Of a stretch of DNA of 33,868 nt, positions 16,775-25,025 are shown in pieces. How positions within the stretch are numbered: the first letter of the stretch is position 1; each line of letters starts with the position of its first letter. The notes under the pieces were generated by a model, which saw only the letters and a list, made by a program, of their open reading frames with translations, was not told the DNA's origin and made no database searches. The DNA lies in contig NZ_AFWT01000050.1 in the NCBI RefSeq assembly GCF_000224065.1, positions 1-33,868 of the forward strand, given 5' to 3'. This DNA is from Thiorhodococcus drewsii AZ1. GTDB lineage: Bacteria > Pseudomonadota > Gammaproteobacteria > Chromatiales > Chromatiaceae. The translations under genes and the position numbers were made by a program.

Positions 16775-16824
16775 GTTTGAGTAACGGACTGAAAGTCCGG
16801 ATACGCGTCGACTGAACGACGCGT

Positions 16825-17253
16825 CTAGGGCTCCACTCGAAATTCAGCCGCTGGGTCTGGCTCAAAATGATGCTCCAGGTACTGCTTTATCATCTCCTCG
16901 CTCAGCTCGCCAACGGTGGCACAAAAGTATCCACGCGCCCAAAAGTGCCACCCCCAGTAGCGCTTCTTCAGCGCCGGAAATTCCTCGAAGAGCTTGCTGG
17001 CCGTTCGCCCCTTGATCCTGCGCATGATCTCGCTCGGCGCCATCTCCGGCGGAGCGGAGACGAGTATGTGGATATGGTCCGCACTCACGACACCCTTGAG
17101 GATTCGGATCTCGAATGCATCGCAGGTCTGTCGCACCAATTCGCGAACCCTCTCCCCTACGTCCCCTCTCAGCACTTTGTAGCGATACTTGGTAACCCAG
17201 ACAAAGTGGTACTCAATCCGGAAAACCGTGTGGCTACCGTAGCGATAATCCAT
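16825..17253 (-). CDS. tnpA: IS200/IS605-family Y1 transposase TnpA
   Basis: 142 residues from the ATG at 17253 ('MDYRYGSHTVFRIEYHFVWVTKYR'), which matches the usual start of this family; the frame is open 12 codons further upstream but without need. The HUH motif is His60-Ile-His62 ('ADHIHILVS') and the catalytic tyrosine is Tyr125 ('EEMIKQYLEHH'). Single-strand peel-and-paste transposition is the family mechanism. The gene looks intact. Confidence 0.93.
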   Translation of the reverse strand: MDYRYGSHTVFRIEYHFVWVTKYRYKVLRGDVGERVRELVRQTCDAFEIRILKGVVSADHIHILVSAPPEMAPSEIMRRIKGRTASKLFEEFPALKKRYWGWHFWARGYFCATVGELSEEMIKQYLEHHFEPDPAAEFRVEP

Positions 17254-17322
17254 CCTCTCTCCGCTCGTTGCTCCAGGGGCCAGGATCAACCGTAGCAGCG
17301 AGAGGGCTGAAGATGAAATCTG

Positions 17323-17339
17323 CCCGCCTGAAAGGCGGG
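17323..17339. repeat. IS200 left-end hairpin
   Basis: CCCGCCT pairs with AGGCGGG around a GAA loop, and the plus strand continues GGTTTGAA. Upstream of tnpA in the transposase direction, it mirrors the hairpin at 16754-16774 and should be the left-end recognition structure. Confidence 0.65.
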
Positions 17340-17350
17340 GGTTTGAACCC

Positions 17351-17629
17351 TAGATATCGAAATCAACCCCACGGCGGTCCGGTTGTCTCGCTCTCGCGTT
17401 GTCTCAAACCGCCGCGCCACCCCTTGCTCGACCCGGGTTACCCATACCATTACCCATATCTCAGATGACGATTCGTGTGCAGCGCTGCAAGTGCCTGTTT
17501 CGAGGTCTTGCTACTCAGCGGTGCGAGTCCGAACAGGCTGAAAAGCGAGCTGGTAAGCCTCTGATTCCCCAAGTTCGGCCGACTTATGGGTAAGGGTATG
17601 GGGGTTACCGGGCGTCTTCGCTCACTCTT
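17351..17629. other. No gene seen; remnant sequence after IS200
   Basis: No convincing protein. A near-repeated GGGTTACCCATACCATTACCCATA-type run (about 17433-17459) and a matching CCCATACCCTTACCCATAAG-type run on the other strand (about 17584-17605) form an inverted arrangement with a conserved ACCCATA core, suggesting the two flanks of a small element or the stem of an RNA. Confidence 0.4.
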
Positions 17630-18029
17630 ATGAATGACTCCGCTTCCAAACACCACCGCCAGTGTCCTCGCTTTTCAAACTTGCTCACAGCTGCCGCCTC
17701 CATTCGGACCGAACTCTTGGGTCTCCCTAGTTACCGCATACTCTCAGTCAGGCTCGACACGGTCTCAGACCCCAGGGAGTCTCCACGTGAGGCGCCAGCA
17801 CACCAGGCGCAGTGTCGCATACGGGATCTGAAACGCCCTGGGTACTCCCAACGTGGCTTTTCGGGGCTCAATCCCTTCAAGGCCGGCTCCACCCGCTACC
17901 TTTCCAGCTCACCTGCTTTTGTGCCTACGGTTGCCGACCATCACGCAAGGCTCGATACTCTGCTTGCGGCGCACGATTATCCAGGCGGGACTCTCCTCCG
18001 CTAGAGCATGCGGCCTTGTCAGGCCGCAC
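17630..18029 (-). ncRNA. Possible 5' remnant of a group II intron (RNA only)
   Basis: Read on the minus strand from 18029, the sequence begins GTGCGGCC, the start typical of group II introns (GUGYG), forms an immediate hairpin (GCGGCC with GGCCGC, 18010-18027), and continues for about 400 nt as GC-rich, hairpin-dense, purine-loop sequence with GAAA-like turns and no credible protein. No reverse transcriptase ORF follows; the sequence degenerates and runs toward IS200. The small plus-strand ORFs across this stretch have no domain sense. Alternatives are another structured RNA or the untranslated end of an unrelated insertion sequence. Confidence 0.35.
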
Positions 18030-18080
18030 TTCAAAACATCTTGATCAACAGCGTTCAAATTGGGTTTTCGTCGGGTGAGG

Positions 18081-18256
18081 CGCTCAAGGCATCCCATTAC
18101 ACACAAGTCTAAAATTCCTTTATAAATAATATTTTAGCGAAGCGGTGACAGAGCACCGGAATCCAAGTCGAGGCATGCAAGATCAACAAGTTACGGTGTC
18201 GGTTGAACGCAAAGACCTCGGCAGCGGGACTTGTGTGTAATGGGATGCGCTCAAGG
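18081..18256. mobile_element. MITE-like element with 9-bp target duplication
   Basis: CATCCCATTACACACAAGTC at 18090-18109 is perfectly mirrored by its reverse complement at 18228-18247, making a 158-bp element with 20-bp perfect terminal inverted repeats. Directly outside each end stands the same 9-mer CGCTCAAGG (18081-18089 and 18248-18256), as a target-site duplication would. The inside has no ORF: an AT-rich part near the left end and a GC-richer part. It ends 47 bp before ptmE, so it may shape the promoter of the sugar operon. Confidence 0.8.
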
Positions 18257-18303
18257 TTTTGATTTTAAAAATATCACAACCCCCGAAGATCCGGGAGAGT
18301 CCC

Positions 18304-19344
18304 ATGAAATTCGAGAGAGCCAATATTACGACATCTACAAGCACCCCAATTCGTGATGTGATTGCTGTCATTGATCACAGTGCTACGCAGATTGCTTTAG
18401 TAGTAAATGACTCTGGCGCTCTTGTGGGAACAGTAACGGACGGTGATATCCGGCGTAGTCTGCTGCGAGGCGAGTCTCTCGATCAACCCATAGAAAATAT
18501 TATGCATCGAGGATTTCGTGCGCTGACTGAACACTCAACGGGAGACGAAGCACTTGCATTAATGCGCCGTGAAAAAATTCGTCAAATCCCGGTGCTTGAC
18601 TCCGCAGGACGGTTAGTTCAAGTTTTTTTCCTAGATGAACTGATCAGACCAGTAATTTTACCCAATTCCGTAGTGATCATGGCTGGTGGAGAAGGCAAGC
18701 GGCTGCGGCCAATGACACAAAATTGCCCAAAACCCATGCTACGTGTCGGCGATAGACCTTTGTTAGAGATTATTTTGCAACAATGTATAGACGCTGGCTT
18801 TCGTGAATTTTACTTGGCTGTCAACTACCTTAAACACCAAATCAAGGACTACTTTGGGGACGGAGCACGCTTTAATGTTCAGATCCGCTACTTGGAGGAG
18901 ACCCAACCACTGGGTACCGCAGGAGCGCTCAGCTTACTGTCACAACGACCGACGAAACCGCTATTGGTCATGAATGGCGATGTACTCACTCGAGTGGATT
19001 TTTCTTGCTTACTGCGCTTTCATGAAGAACATAATCCTGCCGCGACACTCTGTGTGCGCGAGCACGCCACGCAGATACCTTATGGAGTGGTACGCACCGA
19101 TGATATTCATGTGCTTGGGCTGGAAGAGAAGCCAGTTCTTACACATTACGTTAACGCTGGAATCTACCTTTTAAATCCAGAATTACTGGATCTTCTTCCT
19201 GAGAACCAGTTTTATCACATGCCGCAGTTACTAGAGCAAGCTGTAGGGCAACAATGTCGTGTAGCCGCTTTTCCCATCCATGAGTATTGGCTGGATGTGG
19301 GACTGCCGGAGACTCTTGAGCGAGCACACGGGGAGTGGCGATGA
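18304..19344 (+). CDS. ptmE: PtmE-like sugar-1-phosphate guanylyltransferase with CBS pair
   Basis: 346 residues from the ATG at 18304, set by GGGAGAG 6 nt upstream; the frame is open 15 codons further. Residues about 5-118 are two CBS motifs, which bind adenine nucleotides and usually regulate. Residues 123-346 are a nucleotidyltransferase with the signature 'IMAGGEGKRLRPMTQNCPKPML' and 'VMNGDVLTRVDF'. This CBS-plus-NTP-transferase layout is that of PtmE, which makes GDP-glucosamine for the legionaminic acid route in Campylobacter. Position at the head of a legionaminate operon supports the call. It is the first gene after the MITE-like element. Confidence 0.85.
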   Translation: MKFERANITTSTSTPIRDVIAVIDHSATQIALVVNDSGALVGTVTDGDIRRSLLRGESLDQPIENIMHRGFRALTEHSTGDEALALMRREKIRQIPVLDSAGRLVQVFFLDELIRPVILPNSVVIMAGGEGKRLRPMTQNCPKPMLRVGDRPLLEIILQQCIDAGFREFYLAVNYLKHQIKDYFGDGARFNVQIRYLEETQPLGTAGALSLLSQRPTKPLLVMNGDVLTRVDFSCLLRFHEEHNPAATLCVREHATQIPYGVVRTDDIHVLGLEEKPVLTHYVNAGIYLLNPELLDLLPENQFYHMPQLLEQAVGQQCRVAAFPIHEYWLDVGLPETLERAHGEWR

Positions 19345-20339
19345 GTGTAATCAAAGTAAAACGTGTCGCCATTGTCGGCTTAGGCAGTATCGGAAGGCGC
19401 CACCTTCGCTTGCTCAAGCAATTGCGTCCCGAAATCGAAATGATCCTGGTGCGTTCTGGCAAGGGGGGGCGCTGGCCGGAAGAATCACTCGCCAAAGCAT
19501 CAGTGACCTCAGTTGATGAAGCTCTGACGATGGATGTTGATGCTGCAATCATTTCAAGTCCAGCACCGTTTCATGTGCCGCAGGCGATAAAGCTTCTCAG
19601 TGCGGGTATACCAACCCTGATCGAAAAGCCTGTGTCTCACAACATGGATGGCGTACATGCACTCAAGGGGTTAGCTGAAAAGACGCAAGCGCCAGTTCTC
19701 GTCGGATATGTAATCCGTTACTCGTTGGGCGCGCGCTATTTCTATGAGATGGCGAGGGGTAGTCGAATTGGTGAGCCCATTGCAGTAAACATCATATGCG
19801 GATCCTATCTCCCTGATTGGCGGCCTGAGCAAGATTACCGAACTACAGCATCTGCACGAGCAGAACTTGGTGGAGGTGCGCTGCTCGAACTGAGTCACGA
19901 GATTGATTACGCCAATTGGTTTTTTGGCCCATTTCAAAATATTGGGGCTGTGCTGAGAAACACCGGAACGCTGGATATCGATGTCGAAGACATCGCTGAA
20001 TTAACACTACGTTCTCAGTCGAAGCTCCCTGTTTCGATACACTTGGACTTCTGCCGCCGCGATGCAATCAGACAGTGCACCCTCCATGGATCAGAGGGAA
20101 CCCTCACCTGGGATGGCATTGAAAACACCGTTGGTTGGAAACCTGAATTTGGGCAGACGGAACAATGGTCCTTCAACATCGAGCGCGACGCTATGTTTAG
20201 GATGCAACTCACACACTTTCTTGCCTGCATTGAGCAAGGAGAAGCACCAAATGTCACGCTCGATGATGGAATCGCTGCGCTGACCTTGGTCGAAGCGGCG
20301 AAGCAATCCCATCGCGAAGGAAAAATCATCGATCTATGA
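19341..20339 (+). CDS. Gfo/Idh/MocA-family oxidoreductase
   Basis: 332 residues. N-terminal Rossmann fold with 'VAIVGLGSIGRRHLRLLK', 'SSPAPFHVPQAIKLL' and the conserved 'IEKPVSHN' (EKP lysine), then an alpha/beta oligomerisation domain with 'GGGALLELSHEIDYANWFFGPF', which carries the usual His. These enzymes oxidise or reduce sugars with NAD(P). ATG 19341 overlaps the ptmE stop (ATGA) with GGGGAG upstream; a GTG two codons earlier is less likely. The substrate is presumably an amino sugar intermediate of nonulosonate synthesis, but its step is not defined by sequence. Confidence 0.85.
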   Translation: MSVIKVKRVAIVGLGSIGRRHLRLLKQLRPEIEMILVRSGKGGRWPEESLAKASVTSVDEALTMDVDAAIISSPAPFHVPQAIKLLSAGIPTLIEKPVSHNMDGVHALKGLAEKTQAPVLVGYVIRYSLGARYFYEMARGSRIGEPIAVNIICGSYLPDWRPEQDYRTTASARAELGGGALLELSHEIDYANWFFGPFQNIGAVLRNTGTLDIDVEDIAELTLRSQSKLPVSIHLDFCRRDAIRQCTLHGSEGTLTWDGIENTVGWKPEFGQTEQWSFNIERDAMFRMQLTHFLACIEQGEAPNVTLDDGIAALTLVEAAKQSHREGKIIDL

Positions 20340-21052
20340 AAACCTTTGCCTTTGTGTTCGCACGCGGCAATTCCAAGGGCGTGCCCGGCAAAAATATCCG
20401 ACAACTCGTCGATAAACCGCTGCTCGGCCATGCGCTTGCCGTCGCTAGTCAGATTCCAGAGATTGAACGCAGCTTCGTATCCACTGACTCTTCCGAAATC
20501 GCAGCAGTTGCTGAAGCCTTTGGGGCCACCGTCATTTCCAGGCCCGCAGAGCTTGCTGAGGACACTAGTCCCGAGTGGTTAGCCTGGCGTCATGCCATCG
20601 AATGGGTCCGTGAGACAGTGGGTGGCGACTTCGATCGCTTCATCAGCCTGCCAACGACGGCACCTCTGCGCCTGGCGGAAGATGTCAGTCAATGCATGGC
20701 TGCGCTAGATGATGAGACGGATGTCGTCGTGACCATGACGGCAGCCCACCGCAGCCCCTGGTTCAACATGGTGAAGGCCAATGACGATGGGCATCTCAGC
20801 ATCTTGGTGGACGGCGGAGGCAGGATTACGCGACGTCAGGACGCACCTCAGGCCTTTGATTTAACGACTCTTGCCTATGTCATGCGACCGAATTTCATCA
20901 TGACACATGACAATCTATGGCAAGGCCGAGTAAAAGGCGTACTGTTTCCACAGGAGCGCGCCATTGATATCGACACAGAATTCGATTTTAGGGTCGCGGA
21001 GTTTTTGATGCAGGAACGAGTCATGGCTGAGAAAAAACATGCTGAACAATAA
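20336..21052 (+). CDS. legF: CMP-legionaminic acid synthetase (cytidylyltransferase)
   Basis: 238 residues of the acylneuraminate cytidylyltransferase family, which activates a nonulosonic acid with CTP to CMP-sugar. Motifs: 'FARGNSKGVPGKNI' at residues 8-21 (CTP-binding loop), 'SFVSTDSSEIA', 'LPTTAPLR', and the metal-binding end 'AIDIDTEFDFRVAEF'. It overlaps the gene before by 4 nt and the next gene by 14 nt. Among NeuA, PseF and LegF, the company of ptmE, ptmA, legB, legC and legG favours legionaminate, although the enzyme itself does not prove the stereochemistry. Confidence 0.88.
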   Translation: MKTFAFVFARGNSKGVPGKNIRQLVDKPLLGHALAVASQIPEIERSFVSTDSSEIAAVAEAFGATVISRPAELAEDTSPEWLAWRHAIEWVRETVGGDFDRFISLPTTAPLRLAEDVSQCMAALDDETDVVVTMTAAHRSPWFNMVKANDDGHLSILVDGGGRITRRQDAPQAFDLTTLAYVMRPNFIMTHDNLWQGRVKGVLFPQERAIDIDTEFDFRVAEFLMQERVMAEKKHAEQ

Positions 21053-21797
21053 GGTCGTCCTAATCACAGGTGCCGCTGGTCGAATTGGAGCTAGCGCCGC
21101 GCGCGGAGTGGTTGCTCAAGGTGGATCCGTCGTGCTCGTTGACGTCAATGCAACGGGGCTTGATGAGCTGCTCGCCGACTTGCCGACAAAGCTTGCCATG
21201 TCCTGTCGCGCTGACGCAGGTCTTCCTGCAGAGGCTGATCGATGTATTGCCGAGGCCATTGAGCGTTTCGGCAGGCTCGACGCAGCCATACATTCCGCCT
21301 ATCCACGGTCAAAGGGCTGGGGGACTGCATTCGAGGATCTAACGCCGGAGTTCTTGTCAGAAGATCTTTCCGGTCATCTGGGGGGAGCGATTTTGTTCTC
21401 GCAGCGGATGATCCGTCACTTCAAGCAACAAGGTCATGGTAACCTGATCCATGTCTCTTCGATCCAAGGTATTACCGCACCCAAGTTCGAGCATTACGTA
21501 GGTACCAGCATGGTCTCGCCGATTGAGTACAGCGCCATCAAGGCGGGGCTGATCGCGGTGACCCGTTATCTGGCCAAGTACTGTAAGGGCAACAATATTC
21601 GCGTGAACTGTATCAGTCCGGGCGGCATTCTCGACAATCAACCGGAGAGCTTTCTGGAAAAGTACCGGGAGTCCTGTAATGACAAGGGGATGCTCGATGC
21701 CGAGGATGTTGTAGGAGCACTGCTGTTTCTGCTCTCGGATCACACGCAATATCTCACCGGTCAGAACATCATCATCGACGATGGATGGAGCCTGTAA
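21039..21797 (+). CDS. ptmA: PtmA-like short-chain dehydrogenase
   Basis: 252 residues, classical SDR fold: 'VLITGAAGRIGASAARG' (NAD(P) loop), catalytic Ser in 'IHVSSIQGI', and Tyr-x3-Lys in 'EYSAIKAG', then 'RVNCISPGGILDNQ'. PtmA proteins occur in flagellin-glycosylation and legionaminate loci, where they are thought to act on the early amino sugar. The start overlaps legF by 14 nt. Base composition rises through this gene, from mixed at its start to GC-rich at its end. Confidence 0.85.
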   Translation: MLNNKVVLITGAAGRIGASAARGVVAQGGSVVLVDVNATGLDELLADLPTKLAMSCRADAGLPAEADRCIAEAIERFGRLDAAIHSAYPRSKGWGTAFEDLTPEFLSEDLSGHLGGAILFSQRMIRHFKQQGHGNLIHVSSIQGITAPKFEHYVGTSMVSPIEYSAIKAGLIAVTRYLAKYCKGNNIRVNCISPGGILDNQPESFLEKYRESCNDKGMLDAEDVVGALLFLLSDHTQYLTGQNIIIDDGWSL

Positions 21798-22801
21798 GCG
21801 TGGGACGTAAAATCCTCATCACCGGTGCCGACGGTTTCATCGGTTCCCATCTCACCGAAGCCTTGGTGCGCGCCGGCTATGACGTCAAGGCCTTCGTCCT
21901 CTACAACTCCTTCAACACCTGGGGTTGGCTTGATCAGTGTGCCACGGATGTGTGCGACCAGTTCGAGGTCTTCGCTGGCGACATCCGCGACCCGCACGGT
22001 GTACGCACCGCGATGACCGGCTGCGATGCCGTGTTGCACCTGGCCGCGCTTATCGCCATCCCATACTCTTACCACTCACCAGACACCTACATAGACACCA
22101 ATATCAAGGGCACGCTCAACGTTGTGCAGGCGGCGCGTGATCTGGGCGTTAGCAAGGTAGTCCACACCTCGACCAGCGAGGTCTACGGTACCGCCCGCTT
22201 CGTGCCCATCACCGAAGCACACCCACTGCAAGGCCAGTCGCCTTATTCGGCGAGCAAGATCGGCGCCGATCAAATCGCCCAATCCTTCCATCTATCCTTC
22301 GGCACGCCAGTGGTGACGCTGCGGCCCTTCAACACCTACGGCCCCAGGCAATCGGCGCGTGCAGTCATCCCCACCATCATCACCCAGATTGCCAGCGGCC
22401 AACGCCAGATCAAGCTAGGCGCGATGCATCCGACGCGCGACTTTAACTTCGTCGCCGATACCGCCAGCGGTTTCATCAAGGCACTGGAGAGCGATGCTAG
22501 TATCGGCGAGGTGATCAACCTCGGCAGCAACTTCGAGATCAGCGTCGGTGACACCGCGCGCACTATCGCCGAGATCATGAACGCTGACATCGAGATCCTC
22601 ACCGACGAGCAGCGCCTGCGCCCGGACAAGAGCGAGGTCGAGCGACTCTGGGCGGACAACACCAAGGCACGGGAACTGCTCGGCTGGCAGCCAGCTTACG
22701 CTGGGCTTGATGGCTTCCGGCGCGGCCTGTCCGAGACGGCAAAGTGGTTCACGGACCCGGCCAACCTGAGCCACTACAAGGCGGATCGCTATAACCTGTG
22801 A
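21785..22801 (+). CDS. legB: GDP-N-acetylglucosamine 4,6-dehydratase (LegB)
   Basis: 338 residues, extended SDR/epimerase fold. 'ILITGADGFIGSHLTEALV' is the NAD loop, 'STSEVYGTA' provides the catalytic Ser/Thr, and 'YSASKIGAD' the Tyr-x3-Lys pair; 'RPFNTYGPRQSARAVIPTII' is typical of LegB-type dehydratases. It converts the nucleotide-activated GlcNAc to a 4-keto-6-deoxy sugar for LegC. ATG 21785 overlaps ptmA by 13 nt; a GTG at 21800 is an alternative. Confidence 0.9.
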   Translation: MEPVSVGRKILITGADGFIGSHLTEALVRAGYDVKAFVLYNSFNTWGWLDQCATDVCDQFEVFAGDIRDPHGVRTAMTGCDAVLHLAALIAIPYSYHSPDTYIDTNIKGTLNVVQAARDLGVSKVVHTSTSEVYGTARFVPITEAHPLQGQSPYSASKIGADQIAQSFHLSFGTPVVTLRPFNTYGPRQSARAVIPTIITQIASGQRQIKLGAMHPTRDFNFVADTASGFIKALESDASIGEVINLGSNFEISVGDTARTIAEIMNADIEILTDEQRLRPDKSEVERLWADNTKARELLGWQPAYAGLDGFRRGLSETAKWFTDPANLSHYKADRYNL

Positions 22802-23955
22802 ACGCGCTTCCGTCGGCCATTATCGATGCGCTGCGCGCGGTGCTGGGACCAGAGAATGCAACGCTGCATGAACCTCGCTTCCAGGGCCACGAACAGCGTT
22901 ACGTGCAGGACTGCATCGCCTCAACCTTTGTATCCTCGGTCGGTGCCTATGTCGATCGCTTCGAGCGCGAGCTAGCGGATTACACAGGCGCTCGCCGAGC
23001 CGTCGCTGTGGTCAACGGCACTGCCGCCCTGCAGATCGCGCTACAACTGGCCGGAGTGGAGGCGAAGGATGAGGTCATCGTCCCTGCGCTCACCTTTGTC
23101 GCCACAGCCAACGCAGTGCATTACCTGGGCGCGGTGCCCCATTTTGCCGACAGCGCGAAGAACACGCTAGGTCTTGATCCAACGGCACTGCGAGACTGGC
23201 TCGGCGCGACCGCCGAGCGCTCGGGTGATGCCTGGCGAAACCGCCACACCGGCCGGCGTTTGCGCGCGCTGGTCCCCATGCACACGTTCGGTCATCCCTG
23301 CGATCTGAACGCCCTGCTGTCTGTCGCGCATGATTACCGGCTGACCTTGGTGGAAGACGCCGCAGAATCCCTCGGCAGCCGATACCATAGCCGCCACACC
23401 GGCACCTTCGGGCGGCTAGGCACGCTGAGTTTCAACGGCAATAAGATCATCACCACAGGCGGTGGCGGCGCCATCCTCACCGACGATAAGCACCTAGCCG
23501 ATCACGCCAAGCACCTGAGCACTACGGCCAAAGTCCCGCACCGTTGGGACTATATGCACGACGAGATCGGCTACAACTTCCGCATGCCCAATATCAATGC
23601 CGCGCTCGGCTGTGCCCAGTTGGAGCAGTTGCCGAAGTTTCTAGCCTCTAAGCGGCGTCTAGCCGCGCGCTATCGCGAAGCTTTCGCGGGCCTGGAGCAG
23701 GCGAGTTTGATGCAGGAACCACAAGGCTGTGAGAGCAATTATTGGCTGCAGACACTGATTCTGGATGAGGCGGCGGCGGATCAACGCGATGCGATTCTCA
23801 CGGCGACCAACGACGCCGGTCTGATGACCCGCCCAGCCTGGACGCTAATGCACCAGTTGCCGCCCTATCGCGACTTTCCGCTCGCGCCACTGCCAATGGC
23901 AGAATCATTAGCGCGGCGGCTCATTAATCTGCCGAGCAGTGCGGGGCTGGCGTGA
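22798..23955 (+). CDS. legC: PLP-dependent aminotransferase LegC
   Basis: 385 residues, DegT/DnrJ/EryC1 family. It adds the 4-amino group to the 4-keto sugar made by LegB. Seen: 'GAYVDRFERELADYTGARRAVAVVNGTAALQIAL' (PLP phosphate site), 'LVEDAAESLGS' with the Asp that pairs with the PLP ring nitrogen, and the Schiff-base lysine in 'SFNGNKIITTGGGGAI'. The C-terminal 'LINLPSSAGLA' is normal for LegC, so the gene is complete. GTG start at 22798 overlaps the legB stop. This is the last GC-rich gene before an AT-rich replacement block. Confidence 0.92.
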   Translation: MNALPSAIIDALRAVLGPENATLHEPRFQGHEQRYVQDCIASTFVSSVGAYVDRFERELADYTGARRAVAVVNGTAALQIALQLAGVEAKDEVIVPALTFVATANAVHYLGAVPHFADSAKNTLGLDPTALRDWLGATAERSGDAWRNRHTGRRLRALVPMHTFGHPCDLNALLSVAHDYRLTLVEDAAESLGSRYHSRHTGTFGRLGTLSFNGNKIITTGGGGAILTDDKHLADHAKHLSTTAKVPHRWDYMHDEIGYNFRMPNINAALGCAQLEQLPKFLASKRRLAARYREAFAGLEQASLMQEPQGCESNYWLQTLILDEAAADQRDAILTATNDAGLMTRPAWTLMHQLPPYRDFPLAPLPMAESLARRLINLPSSAGLA

Positions 23956-24004
23956 TAACCGATTGCATTTTGCATTAAAAGATTTTTCAAAAGGCTTTAA
24001 ATTG

Positions 24005-25009
24005 ATGCATGCCTATCAAATTCCACTGGAAGAAGCTGAAAATATTTATTATGGGATGCCGGATAGTTGTCAGCTACCGACACTTCATCCTTTGTATGTC
24101 GCGGCTGACGCCAGCAGGGACGATAGATTACAGCCGATATTTTGGTATTCTCATGAAAATAATGGAAAATTCCTCTACTCGTTTCATCTCTGCGAAACCA
24201 AATTAGAAAAAAATTTAATAATCCGAGATATTGAGTCGCCATATGGTTATGGCAGCCCTCTGACAAATACACGTGACTCGTCATTTCTCGAAGGTGTTAG
24301 GCGCGAGTTTCAAAACTGGGCACAAGCAAATAAAATTTTAGCACATTTCGCAAGAATCCATCCGCTCGCAAATCACCCCACCCATTTTTATGAGAAAGTT
24401 GACTTCAATAGAAGCACGGTATTCATTAACTTAAAAGGTCATTTATTTGATGATTACTCCGGAAGAAGACGCACATATATAAGACGAGAGTCAGAAAAAA
24501 TTCATGAACTAGTTAAAGTTGAAGATGCCAATAATTTTTCAGCCTTCATTAAATTGTACGAAGAAACGATGAGGCGCGCCAGCGCTAGGGATTTTTATTT
24601 TTTCAAAGAAAAATATTACGAAAACCTCTACAAGTTAAGCTTTGTAGAATGCTGGCTACTACATGACGAGCATAGTATTGTTGCAGGCGCCTTGATATTG
24701 GTTAGCCATGCTTCAAAAATTATTGAGTATCATTTAGGCGCCCATACTATCAGGAGCAAATCTAGGCCTATGATTTATTTACTTCATTTGCTTGCACGTC
24801 ATTATCAAAAAGAAGGTTTCGAGATATTCTATTTAGGTGGAGGGCGATCAACGAGCAAAGATGATTCATTGCTTTTATTTAAACGCGGATTTTCTAGCAA
24901 CCTTATTCCTTTCAACATTGGCTTCTCTATATACAACCATGACCATTATGAATCACTGAAGTCATTACGACCAGGCCAAGACACCACAATACTATTTTAC
25001 CGCGACTGA
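24005..25009 (+). CDS. FemAB/BioF2-like acyltransferase
   Basis: 334 residues from ATG 24005; the frame stays open upstream to a GTG at 23939 that overlaps legC, but that stretch is not protein-like. The fold is a double GNAT of the FemAB/lipid-II-aminoacyl or BioF2 type: an N-terminal half with 'SPYGYGSPLTN' and 'RIHPLANHPTHF', and a C-terminal half ending 'IFYLGGGRSTSKDDSLLLFKRGFSSN', a signature of this group in polysaccharide clusters. In this operon it takes the place where the N-acetyltransferase LegH would be expected, between legC and legI, so acylation of the 4-amino sugar is the natural guess. Base composition is AT-rich, unlike legC. Confidence 0.75.
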   Translation: MHAYQIPLEEAENIYYGMPDSCQLPTLHPLYVAADASRDDRLQPIFWYSHENNGKFLYSFHLCETKLEKNLIIRDIESPYGYGSPLTNTRDSSFLEGVRREFQNWAQANKILAHFARIHPLANHPTHFYEKVDFNRSTVFINLKGHLFDDYSGRRRTYIRRESEKIHELVKVEDANNFSAFIKLYEETMRRASARDFYFFKEKYYENLYKLSFVECWLLHDEHSIVAGALILVSHASKIIEYHLGAHTIRSKSRPMIYLLHLLARHYQKEGFEIFYLGGGRSTSKDDSLLLFKRGFSSNLIPFNIGFSIYNHDHYESLKSLRPGQDTTILFYRD

Positions 25010-25025
25010 TTCTGCGGAGGGGAAA

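Larger units (their letters stand above)
16750..17350 (-). mobile_element. IS200-type insertion sequence with hairpin ends
   Basis: A single Y1 transposase gene on the minus strand lies between two subterminal hairpins (16754-16774 and 17323-17339), each followed on the plus strand by a GGGTTTGA-like sequence. That is the layout of IS200/IS605 elements, which have no inverted terminal repeats and transpose as single strands. No tnpB is present, so it is IS200-like and not IS605-like. Exact ends cannot be set without comparison; bounds are within about 10 bp. Confidence 0.7.

Noticed and set aside
17630-18078. Small plus-strand ORFs of 60-124 codons
   Set aside because: Composition and lack of motifs suggest they are chance frames over structured, probably RNA-encoding sequence.
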